NCBI RefSeq assembly: GCF_022627325.1
Contig: NZ_JAETZZ010000015.1
Location: 62,001-126,000, forward strand
From: Pseudomonas putida
Lineage (GTDB): Bacteria > Pseudomonadota > Gammaproteobacteria > Pseudomonadales > Pseudomonadaceae
DNA length: 64,000 nt
Direction: 5' to 3'
The notes beneath the pieces are model-generated. The model saw only the letters and a list, made by a program, of their open reading frames with translations. It was not told the DNA's origin and searched no databases. The position numbers were made by a program, and so were the translations under genes. How positions within the stretch are numbered: the stretch's first letter is position 1; each line of letters opens with the position of its first letter. Shown piece after piece: positions 8,342-17,906 of the stretch.

Positions 8342-10297
8342 GTGGTTCCCTCTTCCGCTGCCCGGCAGCGTGGCGCGATCGGCCTGATGGCGGTTACCAC
8401 ACTGGCGCTGGCCTTGTTGTTCATGCTGGTAGCGGTGGACAGCGGCCGTCTTTACCTTGAACAGCGCAAGTTGCAACGTATCGCCGACATGGCCGCGCTG
8501 GAGGCTGCTGGCCAGTCTGCCGTGTGCACCGGCAATGGCCCACAGGCCACGGCCATTGCCAGCATCGCCGCGGCCCGCAACGGCCACACGCCCGGCAGCC
8601 CGGTGGTGGCCAGCTGCGGTTACCTGCAGACCGGTGCCAACAGCCTGCGCACCTTCACCCATGACAACACCCGTAACGAAGCGATAAGGGTCGATGTCAG
8701 CAACACCGTCACCACCAGTTTCGCCGCCGGCATCTACCTGCTGACCCAAGGGGGGGAGGTGCCGCTGACCACGACCTTGCAGGCCCATGCTGTGGCATCG
8801 AAACCCTCGCCGCCACAGGCCATGCTGAGCATTCGCACTACGTTGGCTACGGTGAACTCGCAACAGTCGGTGTTGCTCGATGGCTTGCTCGGCGCCTTGG
8901 GTGGCAACGTGCAGCTTGGCCTGGCGGGCTGGAACGGCATCGCCGCAACCGACCTCAACCTGCTCGATTACCTCGACCAGTTGGCTGTCGACCTGCAATT
9001 GACCGTCGGCGACTACCAGCAGCTAGTCAATGCCGACGCCACCGCCACACAATTGCTGGAAGCGGCGGTCAAGGTGCTTGAGCAAAGCGGCGCCGCCGCC
9101 GATGTCGTCACCAACCTGGGCAAGGTCGCCCTGGGTGCCGGCAACAGCACCTTGCTGCAACTGGGCGAGATTCTCGATATTCAGAACGGTACTGCCCAAG
9201 CAGGACTGGACGCCAGCATCCAGCTGCTGCAGCTGGTGCAGGGGGTGATCCAGCTGGCGGCGAGCGAAAGCGCAGCCACTGCCGACTTGCCGCTCAGCGT
9301 GCTCGGCCTGGTCAACGGTCGGGTGCGGCTGAAGGTGATCGAGCCGCAACAGGTCTCGGCGGTCGGCGACCCGCGTACGGATGAACTGAGGGTTCACACC
9401 GCTCAGGTACGGGCGATGATTTCCCTCGACCTGCCGCTGCTCAGCGGGGTTTTCGGCTTGGCCAATGCGGTGCTCGACCTTGTCTCGCCGCTGACCAACG
9501 TGCTCAATAACCTGCTCAGCCTGAACCTGGCGTCGACACTGGAGTCGGTGCTGTGTCTGCTGGGTGTGCCGTGCACTGTCACCGACATCGTGCTCGTGCC
9601 AGACAGGCTTGAGCTGGACATTGGCCTTGAGGTCGCCGAAGCCACGGCGCGCCTCGACCCGCAGTCCCCTGACACGTTCAGGTGCTCGCCCAAGCGTTTG
9701 ACCGTTCAGGCTCAGAGCGCTGCCGCCAAGCTGGCGGTGGGCCGCTTCGAATCCGCTGATGCGTTCTTCACCAGCGGCACGACCGTAGTCAAGGCCCTGC
9801 CATTGGTCGATATCGGCACCAAGCGCTGCACCAAGTTGCTGATACTCGGCACCTGCCAAAGCCGAATACCTTACGCCGGTGGTGGTCTTGGCCTGCGGGT
9901 CGACAGCAAACTGCTGGGCAGTGGCCCGGTAGAGCGCCCGTTGGTGTTCCAGGGGCCGGGCAGCGAACCGCCCAACATCGGCCAGCCCGCGGCCTACATG
10001 AACATGCGCCCCGCCAATGACAATGTGGTCGGCAGCCTCAGCGATACCTTGCTGGGCGTCCAGCTCCAGGCCTTCAAACCCAGTGCCAACAGTGGCCTTG
10101 GCGAGGTGTTGGTGATTGCCGGTAACGTGCTCGGTGTGGTCAAAGGCATCATCGAACCGTTGATAAGCGGGCTGCTCAGCCCGCTGCTCGACCCCTTGGT
10201 CAATGTGCTGTTGAAGGTGCTGGGAATCGACCTGGTCAATACCGACGTCGGTGCCAACCTCAGTTGCGCCACCGGCCGAGCTCAGTTGATGTTGTAG
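8342..10297 (+). CDS. tadG: TadG-like pilus-assembly protein
   Basis: The 651-residue product starts at a GTG five bases after AAGGAG, with RQRGAIGLMAVTTLALALLF forming the TadE/TadG-type N-terminal membrane anchor (about 10-33). The large remainder faces the periplasm and is rich in leucine, valine and small residues, with four cysteines near the C-terminal third (VLCLLGVPC, TKRC, LGTC). In Tad systems TadG is a minor pilin-like or assembly factor. It sits on the plus strand, separate from the main tad run, and its last 16 bases overlap the end of the convergent sensor kinase gene. Confidence 0.85.
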   Translation: MVPSSAARQRGAIGLMAVTTLALALLFMLVAVDSGRLYLEQRKLQRIADMAALEAAGQSAVCTGNGPQATAIASIAAARNGHTPGSPVVASCGYLQTGANSLRTFTHDNTRNEAIRVDVSNTVTTSFAAGIYLLTQGGEVPLTTTLQAHAVASKPSPPQAMLSIRTTLATVNSQQSVLLDGLLGALGGNVQLGLAGWNGIAATDLNLLDYLDQLAVDLQLTVGDYQQLVNADATATQLLEAAVKVLEQSGAAADVVTNLGKVALGAGNSTLLQLGEILDIQNGTAQAGLDASIQLLQLVQGVIQLAASESAATADLPLSVLGLVNGRVRLKVIEPQQVSAVGDPRTDELRVHTAQVRAMISLDLPLLSGVFGLANAVLDLVSPLTNVLNNLLSLNLASTLESVLCLLGVPCTVTDIVLVPDRLELDIGLEVAEATARLDPQSPDTFRCSPKRLTVQAQSAAAKLAVGRFESADAFFTSGTTVVKALPLVDIGTKRCTKLLILGTCQSRIPYAGGGLGLRVDSKLLGSGPVERPLVFQGPGSEPPNIGQPAAYMNMRPANDNVVGSLSDTLLGVQLQAFKPSANSGLGEVLVIAGNVLGVVKGIIEPLISGLLSPLLDPLVNVLLKVLGIDLVNTDVGANLSCATGRAQLML

Positions 10298-12927
10298 ATG
10301 GGCAGCAATACCCGGAAGCAGGCGCCGTCAGCCCCATTGAGCGCTTCGAGCCTGCCACCCATGGCCTCGACGATGCCGAAGCTCACCGACAACCCCAGCC
10401 CGGTACCCACGCCAGCAGGCTTGGTGGTGAAGAACGGCTCGAAGATGCGCGCGATCAGACGCGGGTCGATACCCCCGGCGTTGTCGTCCACCTGCAGGCA
10501 CAGTTGCCCTTGCTCGATACGCTGGCAGATGCCGATTCGGGGGCTGACCACCTGACGCTCGAGCAACGCATCCCGGGCGTTGACCATCAGGTTGATCAGC
10601 ACCTGCTCGAGCTGGTCCTCATGCCCTTGCACCTCCGGGCAGAAGCCCGGCGCTTCGATCTGCAAGGCGACACCTTTGCCGCGCAACCCTTCACCCAGCA
10701 ACGCTACTGCGCCATCCACCGCAGTCCACGCCGCAAACACCTGGTGCTCAAGCGCAGAGCGCCGCCCATAGGTGCGCATATGCTCCACCAGCCTGGCCAC
10801 ACGCCCCACCTGTGCATCGATGCGCTGCAGCTTGCCTTGCAGGTATTCGACGTCGAGCGCTCCGCTTTCCACGCGCTTGAGGGTATTGGCGATGGCCAGG
10901 CGCATCACGTTCAGCGGCTGGTTGATTTCATGCACCAGCCCTGTCGCCAACTCACCGAGCGTGGCCATCTTCGCGCCCTGCATCAGTTGTTGCTGGCTAT
11001 GCCTGACCTGCGTGTTGTCGCGCCCCACTGCCTGCACTTCCAGCAGCCGGCCCTGCTCATCGAACAACCCACGCTCGGCCCACACCCACCAGGCATGCCT
11101 GTGCCCTGGCAGTTGCAGGCAGATCTCCGCGCTGCCCAGCGGCTGCTCGGGGGTCAGCGCGGCCAGGCGCTGCAGGAATGCAAGGCGCTGGGCTTCTGAC
11201 ATCCATTGGCCCAGGTTCATCTCGCGCAATTGCTCAGGGGCGCACTCCAGCTGGTCGGCGAGCGGCCGGTTGCCGAACAGCAATTGCAGGTCCGGGGTGT
11301 AGCGGCAGATCATCGCGGGAGAATCCTCCACCAGTACCCGGTAGCGTTCCTCACTCTGGCGCACACGCTCGGCAGCTTCGGTCGCTTCGCTGACATCGAG
11401 CCACAGGCCGACCACCTCGACCGGCTGGCCCAGGTCGTCACGCAACAGGCGGGCTTCGTCCAGCACCCAGTGGTAGCCACCCAGTTGATCGCGCAGGCGA
11501 TAGCGGCTGCGTACCTGGCCATCGCGCAGCAGCGTACGTGTTCGTTCAAGCCACAGTGCCTGGTCGTGCGGGTGTACCGCCTGGCCTGGCTGGCGCGCCA
11601 GTTCGCTCTCTTTGGGCCAGCCCAGCATCGGCGTCAGGCTGGCGCTGAAAAATTCGCTGTGCAGCGCGCCCTCGCTACAGCGCTGGATATAGATCACCGC
11701 AGGCGAGCTGGCGATCAGGTTCTCCAGCCGGGCGCGCGCGGCGCTGGCCTGAAGTTCCTGGGCTTTCAGTGCGCTGATGTCGAGCACAAAGCCTTGCCCC
11801 TGCCCGCCGTGCAACTGCCCGACCCAGTGCAGCCAGCGCGGCGCGGCAGCACTGTCGGCTGCGAGCAGGCGCACGTTCAGGCTCAATGCAGCACCGTGGC
11901 GCAGTTGCTCCAGGGCCATTTGCGCAGCCTCCCGATCAGCCGGATGCAGGCGCGCCAGCCATTGCTCGAGGCTTACCGTAGCAGGCAGGTCAAGGCTGGC
12001 GGCCAGGGCCGGATCGAACTGCAGCAGCCCTTGACCGGGCCATTGCCACCAGCCTGCGCCCAGTTGCTGTTGCAACTCGTCCAGATGGCGCGAGCGCTGC
12101 TGCAACTGGTGTTGCCGCAGGCGCGCCAGCAGCGGTTCGAGCAAGGCTTGCAACAGCGCCTTGGCCGCCTCTGGCGCAGGTACCGACGGCGCGCCCGCAC
12201 ACAGCAACCAGGCCTGAACTTCATGGCCGTGGCTGTAAGGCACAAGGAACAGCGGTAACCCAGCGCACGTCGCTCGCCAGTGCGGCAAGTCCGGCGCGAC
12301 CTGCTGAAAGTGGGCGGGAAGCGCCTGCAGCCACGGCTGCAGGCGTTGGTCATCGGGCCAAGGCCAGTCGTTTTCGCTGCAGGTATAGGCGCGCCAGCGC
12401 GCTTGGTCCGCCAACATCAGGCGTACCGAACCGGCGTGCCAGTGCTCGGCCAGGCGCAGCAGTTGCTCGGCGGTCGTCTGCGTCAGCCACGCTTCGCTGC
12501 AGTCACGCACGGCCTGGCCGACCTCTGCGGCCAGCTGGCGCTGGGTCAGCCACTGCTCCTGCTGAGCGCCTTGGCGCAGCAGGTCGCTGATATCGAACAG
12601 CTGCAGCATCCAGCCGATCGCCTGGTGTTGCAGCCAGCCGCGGGTCTGCAGGGCGTGGCCGTGCACGGTGTGAAAATCCAGGTCCAGCGCTTGCCATTGC
12701 CAATCGGCAGGCACACCTTCGAGGGCCAGCCAGCTGTGCCGATACAGGTAGTCGTGTATTCGCGCCTGGGCGTGGGCAGGTACGGCCAGCAGCGTGCGCA
12801 AGGGCCCGGCCAGGCGCAGCACGTGCCCGTGATCGTCCAGCCACACCTGCAGGCCCACCGCCTGCGGCATCTGCGCGGCAGGCTCTGCGGCTGGGCTGCC
12901 CAGCCAGCGATCGAACAGGCCGCTCAC
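10282..12927 (-). CDS. pprA: PprA-like PAS-domain sensor histidine kinase
   Basis: The 881 residues lack obvious membrane segments. Several PAS-like modules occupy about residues 15-650 (repeated patterns such as YRLRDQLGGYHWVLDEARLL and EERYRVLVEDSPAMICRYTPDLQLLF). A HisKA box follows with His666 in LATGLVHEINQPLN, then an HATPase domain (VLINLMVNARDAL, DNAGGIDP, GVGTGLGLS). PprA of P. aeruginosa lies in the same place relative to tadF and the prepilin peptidase and controls tad genes through PprB. Its start overlaps the tadF stop by four bases, so the two are co-transcribed. Confidence 0.85.
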   Translation of the reverse strand: MSGLFDRWLGSPAAEPAAQMPQAVGLQVWLDDHGHVLRLAGPLRTLLAVPAHAQARIHDYLYRHSWLALEGVPADWQWQALDLDFHTVHGHALQTRGWLQHQAIGWMLQLFDISDLLRQGAQQEQWLTQRQLAAEVGQAVRDCSEAWLTQTTAEQLLRLAEHWHAGSVRLMLADQARWRAYTCSENDWPWPDDQRLQPWLQALPAHFQQVAPDLPHWRATCAGLPLFLVPYSHGHEVQAWLLCAGAPSVPAPEAAKALLQALLEPLLARLRQHQLQQRSRHLDELQQQLGAGWWQWPGQGLLQFDPALAASLDLPATVSLEQWLARLHPADREAAQMALEQLRHGAALSLNVRLLAADSAAAPRWLHWVGQLHGGQGQGFVLDISALKAQELQASAARARLENLIASSPAVIYIQRCSEGALHSEFFSASLTPMLGWPKESELARQPGQAVHPHDQALWLERTRTLLRDGQVRSRYRLRDQLGGYHWVLDEARLLRDDLGQPVEVVGLWLDVSEATEAAERVRQSEERYRVLVEDSPAMICRYTPDLQLLFGNRPLADQLECAPEQLREMNLGQWMSEAQRLAFLQRLAALTPEQPLGSAEICLQLPGHRHAWWVWAERGLFDEQGRLLEVQAVGRDNTQVRHSQQQLMQGAKMATLGELATGLVHEINQPLNVMRLAIANTLKRVESGALDVEYLQGKLQRIDAQVGRVARLVEHMRTYGRRSALEHQVFAAWTAVDGAVALLGEGLRGKGVALQIEAPGFCPEVQGHEDQLEQVLINLMVNARDALLERQVVSPRIGICQRIEQGQLCLQVDDNAGGIDPRLIARIFEPFFTTKPAGVGTGLGLSVSFGIVEAMGGRLEALNGADGACFRVLLPIYNIN

Positions 12928-13364
12928 AGTTGCAGGCTCGCTTCGGCCCGCAAGCTCTCAGGCAAGCGGGGCACTTCGCCAATCAGCGGTATCACCAGCA
13001 TCGGCAATACGTTGTGCAGTTTCCTTTTCGGATAATTGATCGTCACTTTCAGCAGCTTGTCATCATCCACGCTCACCTGTGCATCGGCCGGCTGGAAGTC
13101 CAGTGCCTCGGGCATCCAGGCCAACTGCTCGCGGATCACGGCGTGGGCAAGCGCCTGCACATCGTCGTCATAGCTTTCGCTGCTCGGGTCCAGGGCCACG
13201 CAGCGGCGTACGGCCTCGCTGCTGGCCTGGTTGAACGACTGCAGCATCAGCATTGGCAAGGTGTAGCTGACCAGGCCGTAGAACACGGTGAAAAAGATCA
13301 TGAAGACGGCGACGAACTCGATGGCTGCTGCGCCTTTTTGCCGTGCTGGCGGGCCTGCTTGCAT
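12924..13364 (-). CDS. tadF: TadE/TadF-like minor pilin
   Basis: A 146-residue protein. A short basic N-terminus (PPARQKG) leads into AAAIEFVAVFMIFFTVFYGLVS, the TadE-like hydrophobic helix with the conserved glutamate five residues after the glycine, as in pseudopilins cut by the Tad prepilin peptidase. The start at 13364 is preferred because a longer open frame upstream is antisense to the peptidase gene. It is translationally coupled to the kinase gene and transcribed divergently from fppA. Confidence 0.82.
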   Translation of the reverse strand: MQAGPPARQKGAAAIEFVAVFMIFFTVFYGLVSYTLPMLMLQSFNQASSEAVRRCVALDPSSESYDDDVQALAHAVIREQLAWMPEALDFQPADAQVSVDDDKLLKVTINYPKRKLHNVLPMLVIPLIGEVPRLPESLRAEASLQL

Positions 13365-13433
13365 GATTGCGTCTACCCTGACGAGGAGTCCTGAGTTACA
13401 GCATAGAAGCCTTCGACGAACAGGGATGGCCAA

Positions 13434-13874
13434 TTGCCAATATCCAGTATCGCCTTGCTGCTGTGGCTTGCCGTGTGCAGCGGGCAAGATGTCCGCGAAC
13501 GGCAGATTTCCAACCTTCTGACCCTGGGGGTGGCAGCCTGTGCGCTGGTATGGCTGGTGGCTACCGGGCACAGCTGGATCGGCGCCCGGGCCAGTGATGC
13601 CGGCTGGGCACTGGCGAGCGTGTTGCTGCTCACATTGCCTGGCTACATGATGGGGCGTTTCGGTGCCGGTGACGTCAAGTTGCTCGGCGCGCTGGGGTTG
13701 GCCACCAGCCAGGCCTACGTGCTCGGTACGTTCATCGGTGCCGGGGGCTCCATGCTTATCTGGGCGCTGTTGCGACGCGGGACGCGGCGCAGGGCAGGGC
13801 AGGCGCCTGAAACGCAGCCATTTGCGCCCTTTGTGCTGGTGGGCTTTTTGCTGGCCTGCGTGTGCCTGCACTGA
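13434..13874 (+). CDS. fppA: Type IVb prepilin peptidase (TadV/FppA)
   Basis: It cleaves the Flp prepilin and the TadE/F pseudopilins at the inner membrane. The 146 residues form four to six hydrophobic spans. Catalytic aspartates lie in SGQDVRERQI and in the GxGD motif of GRFGAGDVKLLGA. The short length shows that the N-methyltransferase domain of PilD-type enzymes is absent, as in FppA. The start is a TTG at 13434 seven bases after AGGGA. A nearby ATG at 13426 is in another frame. Confidence 0.88.
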   Translation: MPISSIALLLWLAVCSGQDVRERQISNLLTLGVAACALVWLVATGHSWIGARASDAGWALASVLLLTLPGYMMGRFGAGDVKLLGALGLATSQAYVLGTFIGAGGSMLIWALLRRGTRRRAGQAPETQPFAPFVLVGFLLACVCLH

Positions 13875-13890
13875 GCGTGCCCTGGCCTGG

Positions 13891-14154
13891 TCAGTTGTTG
13901 GACTCGGTCACCTTGGTCCAGCGATAGAAATCCGGAATGGCGTACTTGTAGGTTTCCAGCCAGCGCTGCTTGGACAGGTCGCGCTCGCGCGCCGTCTGCA
14001 CCTGCAGGCGGTTGGACGCCTGTTCGCCACTGGACTGCACCCGCAGCAGCGCTTCGGTCGCCGTTTGCGCAGGCGGTTGCTGGCGTGGGTAATCCTCTGC
14101 CCAGGCCGTGGAGAAACCGGTGCAGCAGGCCAGCAGCATCACATACCTGATCAT
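13891..14154 (-). CDS. DUF3613-family exported protein of the tad locus
   Basis: An 87-residue protein with a signal peptide (MIRYVMLLACCTGFSTAWA, cleavage before EDYPR) and a short helical mature part ending RWLETYKYAIPDFYRWTKVTESNN. This matches DUF3613 proteins found at the end of Pseudomonas tad clusters (PA4298 position). The function is unknown. It follows tadD by 15 bases and is the last gene of the minus-strand tad run. Confidence 0.78.
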   Translation of the reverse strand: MIRYVMLLACCTGFSTAWAEDYPRQQPPAQTATEALLRVQSSGEQASNRLQVQTARERDLSKQRWLETYKYAIPDFYRWTKVTESNN

Positions 14155-14169
14155 GACCTTCTCCTTCGC

Positions 14170-14871
14170 TCAGTTGACCATCACACGTTCGCCACCGGCC
14201 GAGGCTACCGGCCCGCGCCCGGTGGCTTTGATCTGGCTGGCGCGGGCCTGGGCCTGGGCGAACTGCGCCGGCTTGAGCCGCAGGCGGCCGACCAGGTCGG
14301 TGGCTTGCTGCCAGTTGTCTTGCAGCAGCGCCAAGGTCACCAGGTTGACGGCGGGCAGCGCGTTGCCCTCCTTGAGCTCGATGGCGGTCAGGAATTCGAA
14401 GCGTGCCTGTTCATACCTGCCCAGGTTCATCAGCACTACACCCAGGTCATTGCGAATGCGCTCATCGGTCGGTGCCAGCCGTGCCGCGCGCTGCAGGTTC
14501 TGCAAGGCCTGCACGTCATCGCCGCGGGCCGAGGCGAGCTGGCCCAGGCCATGCTCACCCTCGGCCGCGAGGCAGCCGCGGAGCAAGCTGCGGTACAGCG
14601 GTTCTGCTTCGCTGCGCCCCAGCAGGCGCGAGACCCTGGCCTTGCGCAAGCGTACCTGGTCAAGGGTGTTGGGCAACTGCTCCAGGTGCGCCAGGCTGGC
14701 GTGCGGGCGGCCATCGTTGAGCATCTCGTCCGCCAGGTTCAGTGCCAGTTGCTGGTCGGCGTCCGGCTTAGCGCAGCTTGAGGTGCCGAACCACTGCCCG
14801 AGCCCGCCAGGCTGCTGGCCGGCGCATCCCGTCAGCACTAGCAGGCCGGTGAACAACAGGGTCGCTTTCAT
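14170..14871 (-). CDS. tadD: TadD tetratricopeptide lipoprotein
   Basis: The 233-residue lipoprotein has a lipobox LTGC with the acylated cysteine at residue 16. TPR-like helices fill the rest (ALNLADEMLNDGRPHASLAHLEQLP, RLAPTDERIRNDLGVVLMNLGRYEQARFEFLTAIEL). In Tad systems TadD is needed for pilus assembly, probably as the pilotin-like partner of the RcpA secretin. It follows tadC by ten bases. Confidence 0.9.
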   Translation of the reverse strand: MKATLLFTGLLVLTGCAGQQPGGLGQWFGTSSCAKPDADQQLALNLADEMLNDGRPHASLAHLEQLPNTLDQVRLRKARVSRLLGRSEAEPLYRSLLRGCLAAEGEHGLGQLASARGDDVQALQNLQRAARLAPTDERIRNDLGVVLMNLGRYEQARFEFLTAIELKEGNALPAVNLVTLALLQDNWQQATDLVGRLRLKPAQFAQAQARASQIKATGRGPVASAGGERVMVN

Positions 14872-14881
14872 CCGTTACTCC

Positions 14882-15769
14882 CTAGGGCCCCAAGGCCCGC
14901 GTCAAGGCGGAAAAACCCGGCCCGGCCAGGACGATGAGCAGTGCCGGGAAGAGAAATACCATCATCACCGCCGACATCTTTGCCGACATCTTCGAAACCC
15001 GCTCCTGCATGCGTGTCAGGCGCCGGTCGTCGAGCAGATCCTTGAGTGCGAGCAGCGACTTCATCGCGCCGCTGCCCTGTACCAGCAACTGCTGAAGGAT
15101 TACGCAGGTATCGATGAATTCATCCACGGCCAACAGGCGGGCGGTCTTGTCCAGTTCCGGGCCGAGCGCCAGGCCCGAGTCCACCCGTTGCAGCACCAGG
15201 CGTAGCTCTTCGCTGATTTCCGGTAGCAGCGCCTGGCCTTCCTGGCTCAGCACCCGCAACGCCTGCTCTACGGCCAGGCCTGTCTCGAACAGAATACGCA
15301 GCAGCGGAATCATCAGGCTGACTTCCAGGGCGACCCGTTGCTGGCGCTGCCGGGCGGCCATCGCCAGCAAGCGTTTGGGCAACAGGTAGCTGGCACCCAA
15401 GGCAAACAGCGGCCAGACCAGCCAGTGTGTGCCCGCACCGCCCAGTGCGGCTTGCTGCAGGATCAAGGTCAGGACGACCGCCACCAGCGGCAGCCCCAGT
15501 TGCAGGGCAGCGAACAGCGCCCGCTGGCGGCTGCGGCGCCAGCCGACCCGGTCGAGCAAGGCCTGGGTTTCACCGTCGAGTTTCTGCAGGCGCTGCCCCA
15601 AGGGGCTGTTGCCCAGCCAGTGCAGCCAGTTCCCCAGGCGCTCCTCGCGCGCCAGCCGCCCCTGCAGCCTGCGCGTGACCAGGTAACGGGCACGCAGCTG
15701 ACGGGCCGCCTGCAAGCCCAGCAAGCCGGCGGCGATGAACAGGCACACGGCACAAAGCAACAAGGCCAT
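14882..15769 (-). CDS. tadC: TadC inner-membrane platform protein
   Basis: The 295 residues contain a type II secretion F domain (about 155-280) with hydrophobic segments near 2-20, 80-125 and at the C-terminus (SAVMMVFLFPALLIVLAGPGF). With TadB it forms the inner-membrane platform that TadA drives. The ATG at 15769 follows GAGGAG at the end of tadB. An open frame extends 50 codons further upstream but is only an overlap with tadB. Confidence 0.92.
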   Translation of the reverse strand: MALLLCAVCLFIAAGLLGLQAARQLRARYLVTRRLQGRLAREERLGNWLHWLGNSPLGQRLQKLDGETQALLDRVGWRRSRQRALFAALQLGLPLVAVVLTLILQQAALGGAGTHWLVWPLFALGASYLLPKRLLAMAARQRQQRVALEVSLMIPLLRILFETGLAVEQALRVLSQEGQALLPEISEELRLVLQRVDSGLALGPELDKTARLLAVDEFIDTCVILQQLLVQGSGAMKSLLALKDLLDDRRLTRMQERVSKMSAKMSAVMMVFLFPALLIVLAGPGFSALTRALGP

Positions 15770-15771
15770 GG

Positions 15772-16653
15772 TCAAAGGCTCCTCATCATGCGCCACAGCA
15801 CCAGGCAGCCGACCACCTGCAGGGCGAAGGCGAGCAGCAACATCATCTGGCCGCCGCTGTCTTGCCACAGGGTCAGCAGGTACTGCGGGTTGGCCATCAG
15901 GAAGTAGCCGACCATGCACAGCGGCAAGGCGCCGAGGATCATCGCTGTGATGCGGGTTTCGCCGGTCATCGCCTTGAGCTGGCGGCTGCCTTGTTCGCGC
16001 TCGCGGATCAGCTTGATCAGGTTCTCCATCAGCTCGCTGGTGTTGCCGCCGTAGCGCTGGTTGATGCGCAGCCCCATGGCGAACAGGCGCAACTCATCCT
16101 GGTTGTAGAGCCCGGCCATTTCGTTGACCGCATCGTCCAGCGGTACGCCCAGCTGCACGCTGCGCCGTATCCGGGTCATGGTCGAGCGCAGCGGCTCGCG
16201 CGAGCCGTCGATACCACCGAGTAGCGCATCATTGAGGGTTCGCCCGGCCTTGAGGCTGCGCACGCTGTAGTCCAGCAGTGCGGGCAGTTGCGCGACAAGC
16301 TGCTGCACACGCCGCCGGTATAGCCAGCTGAGGGTGAAATAGCCGAGCAGCGGCAGGCTCACCAGCACCATCAGCGCGGCCACCCACCCGGCGCCCAGCA
16401 GCGCCACCAGCGCCAGGCCCAGCCAGGCCAGCAGCCAGCGCTGCGGTTGCCAGTCGGTGGCGCCAAGCCCGGCCCGTTGCAAGAGCGGCTCGAGCCAGCC
16501 GCGCCGTGCGTTGGCGCTGCGGGCCAACTCAAAGGCCCGCCCCAGGCGCTGGAGAATGCGCTGTTCGCTGCGCTTGTACAGGCCCAGGCGAAACAGCATC
16601 AGGGAGACGCCCAGCAACAGGGGCGCCAGCGCCAGCAGCAGGGGGCCGGTCAT
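15772..16653 (-). CDS. tadB: TadB inner-membrane platform protein
   Basis: The 293-residue paralogue of TadC has N-terminal spans (about 2-20, 72-108), a GspF/T2SF domain at about 120-245 (LPALLDYSVRSLKAGRTLNDAL, GGNTSELMENLIKLIREREQGSRQLKAMTGE) and a C-terminal span. Its start overlaps the tadA stop (ATGA), and tadC begins two bases after its end, so the three are translationally coupled. Confidence 0.93.
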   Translation of the reverse strand: MTGPLLLALAPLLLGVSLMLFRLGLYKRSEQRILQRLGRAFELARSANARRGWLEPLLQRAGLGATDWQPQRWLLAWLGLALVALLGAGWVAALMVLVSLPLLGYFTLSWLYRRRVQQLVAQLPALLDYSVRSLKAGRTLNDALLGGIDGSREPLRSTMTRIRRSVQLGVPLDDAVNEMAGLYNQDELRLFAMGLRINQRYGGNTSELMENLIKLIREREQGSRQLKAMTGETRITAMILGALPLCMVGYFLMANPQYLLTLWQDSGGQMMLLLAFALQVVGCLVLWRMMRSL

Positions 16654-17906
16654 TGCACACCTTCATGGCGCAGTTTGCTCCCCGCGGGGTTCGGCGCCTC
16701 CCGTAGAAACACGTCGCCACCGCGGCGGTCGAGGCGGAACAGTGTGCTGGTCACGTACACGTCATCACGCACGCCGACCACTTCCAGGATTTCACTGACG
16801 CAGCGGCGCCCGTCGGGCAGGCGCGCCAGCTGGATCACCACGTCCAGTGCCGCGCAGATCATCTGCCGCAAGGTCTTCTCGGCGATTTGCCGCCCGCTCA
16901 GGCCAACCAGGGTTTCCAGGCGCAGCAAGGCGTCCTGCGCGGTGTTGGCGTGCACCGTACTCATCGAGCCATCGTGGCCGGTGTTCATCGCCGTGAGTAC
17001 ATCCAGCACCTCGGTACCGCGGATTTCACCGAGGATGATACGGTCCGGGCGCATGCGCAGGGCATTGCGGATCAGCTCGCTGGCCTTGATCTCGCCATGC
17101 CCCTCGGCATTTGGCGGGCGGGTTTCCAGGCGTACCACGTGGGGATGGTGCAGTTGCAGTTCGGCGACGTCTTCGATGGTCACCAGGCGCTCGCGTGGGG
17201 CGATCATCTGGCTGAGGATGTTCAGCAGGGTGGTCTTGCCGGTGCCGGTGCCGCCGCTGACCAGGATGTTGCAGCGCCGGCCCACGGCGCGTTCGAGGAA
17301 GTCGAAGATAGGTTGGTCGATGGCACGGGTGGCGAGCAGGTCGGCGCTTTTGAGCATGTCCTGGCGGAATTTGCGGATCGACAGGCAGGGGCCGTCCAAG
17401 GCCACCGGTGGAATGATCGCATTGACCCGGCTGCCGTCGGGCAGGCGCGCGTCGACCATCGGCGACGATTCATCCAGGCGCCTTCCGAGCGGTGCGAGGA
17501 TGCGCTGCATGACGCGCTCGACGTGGTGGGCATCGATGAAACGCAGGTCAGTCTGTTGCAGTTGTCCGCCGCGCTCGACGAACACCCTGTGCGGTCCGTT
17601 GACCAGGATTTCGGTGACACTGGCATCACGCAGCAGCACCTCCAGCGGCCCGAACCCGGTCAGCTCATCGACCAGTTCTTCGGCCAGGCGCTCCATTTCA
17701 TAGCGTGACATCGCCAGGCGCAGGCGGGCTACGTAATCGCTCACCTGCTCCAGGACAAATTGCGTCAGTGCCGGGCGCGCGCCTTCGAGCAGGTTGCGGC
17801 CGCTGTCTTCGATGGCATCGATGGCAAAACGGTGCAGTGCACGCTTGAGCGCATAAGGGTCGCCCGAGGCATGGTGAGGGCCGCCGAAGGGTTGGTCGCC
17901 GTTCAT
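16650..17906 (-). CDS. tadA: TadA/CpaF pilus-assembly ATPase
   Basis: It hydrolyses ATP in the cytoplasm to extend (and in related systems retract) the Flp pilus. The 418 residues carry an N-terminal helical domain and then the secretion ATPase core. Walker A is SGGTGTGKTT with Lys224, the Asp box region is LVTIEDVAELQLHHPHVVRLETR, Walker B is DRIILGEIRGTE, and the His box is GHDGSMSTVHANT. It overlaps tadZ upstream and tadB downstream by four bases each. Confidence 0.96.
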   Translation of the reverse strand: MNGDQPFGGPHHASGDPYALKRALHRFAIDAIEDSGRNLLEGARPALTQFVLEQVSDYVARLRLAMSRYEMERLAEELVDELTGFGPLEVLLRDASVTEILVNGPHRVFVERGGQLQQTDLRFIDAHHVERVMQRILAPLGRRLDESSPMVDARLPDGSRVNAIIPPVALDGPCLSIRKFRQDMLKSADLLATRAIDQPIFDFLERAVGRRCNILVSGGTGTGKTTLLNILSQMIAPRERLVTIEDVAELQLHHPHVVRLETRPPNAEGHGEIKASELIRNALRMRPDRIILGEIRGTEVLDVLTAMNTGHDGSMSTVHANTAQDALLRLETLVGLSGRQIAEKTLRQMICAALDVVIQLARLPDGRRCVSEILEVVGVRDDVYVTSTLFRLDRRGGDVFLREAPNPAGSKLRHEGVQ

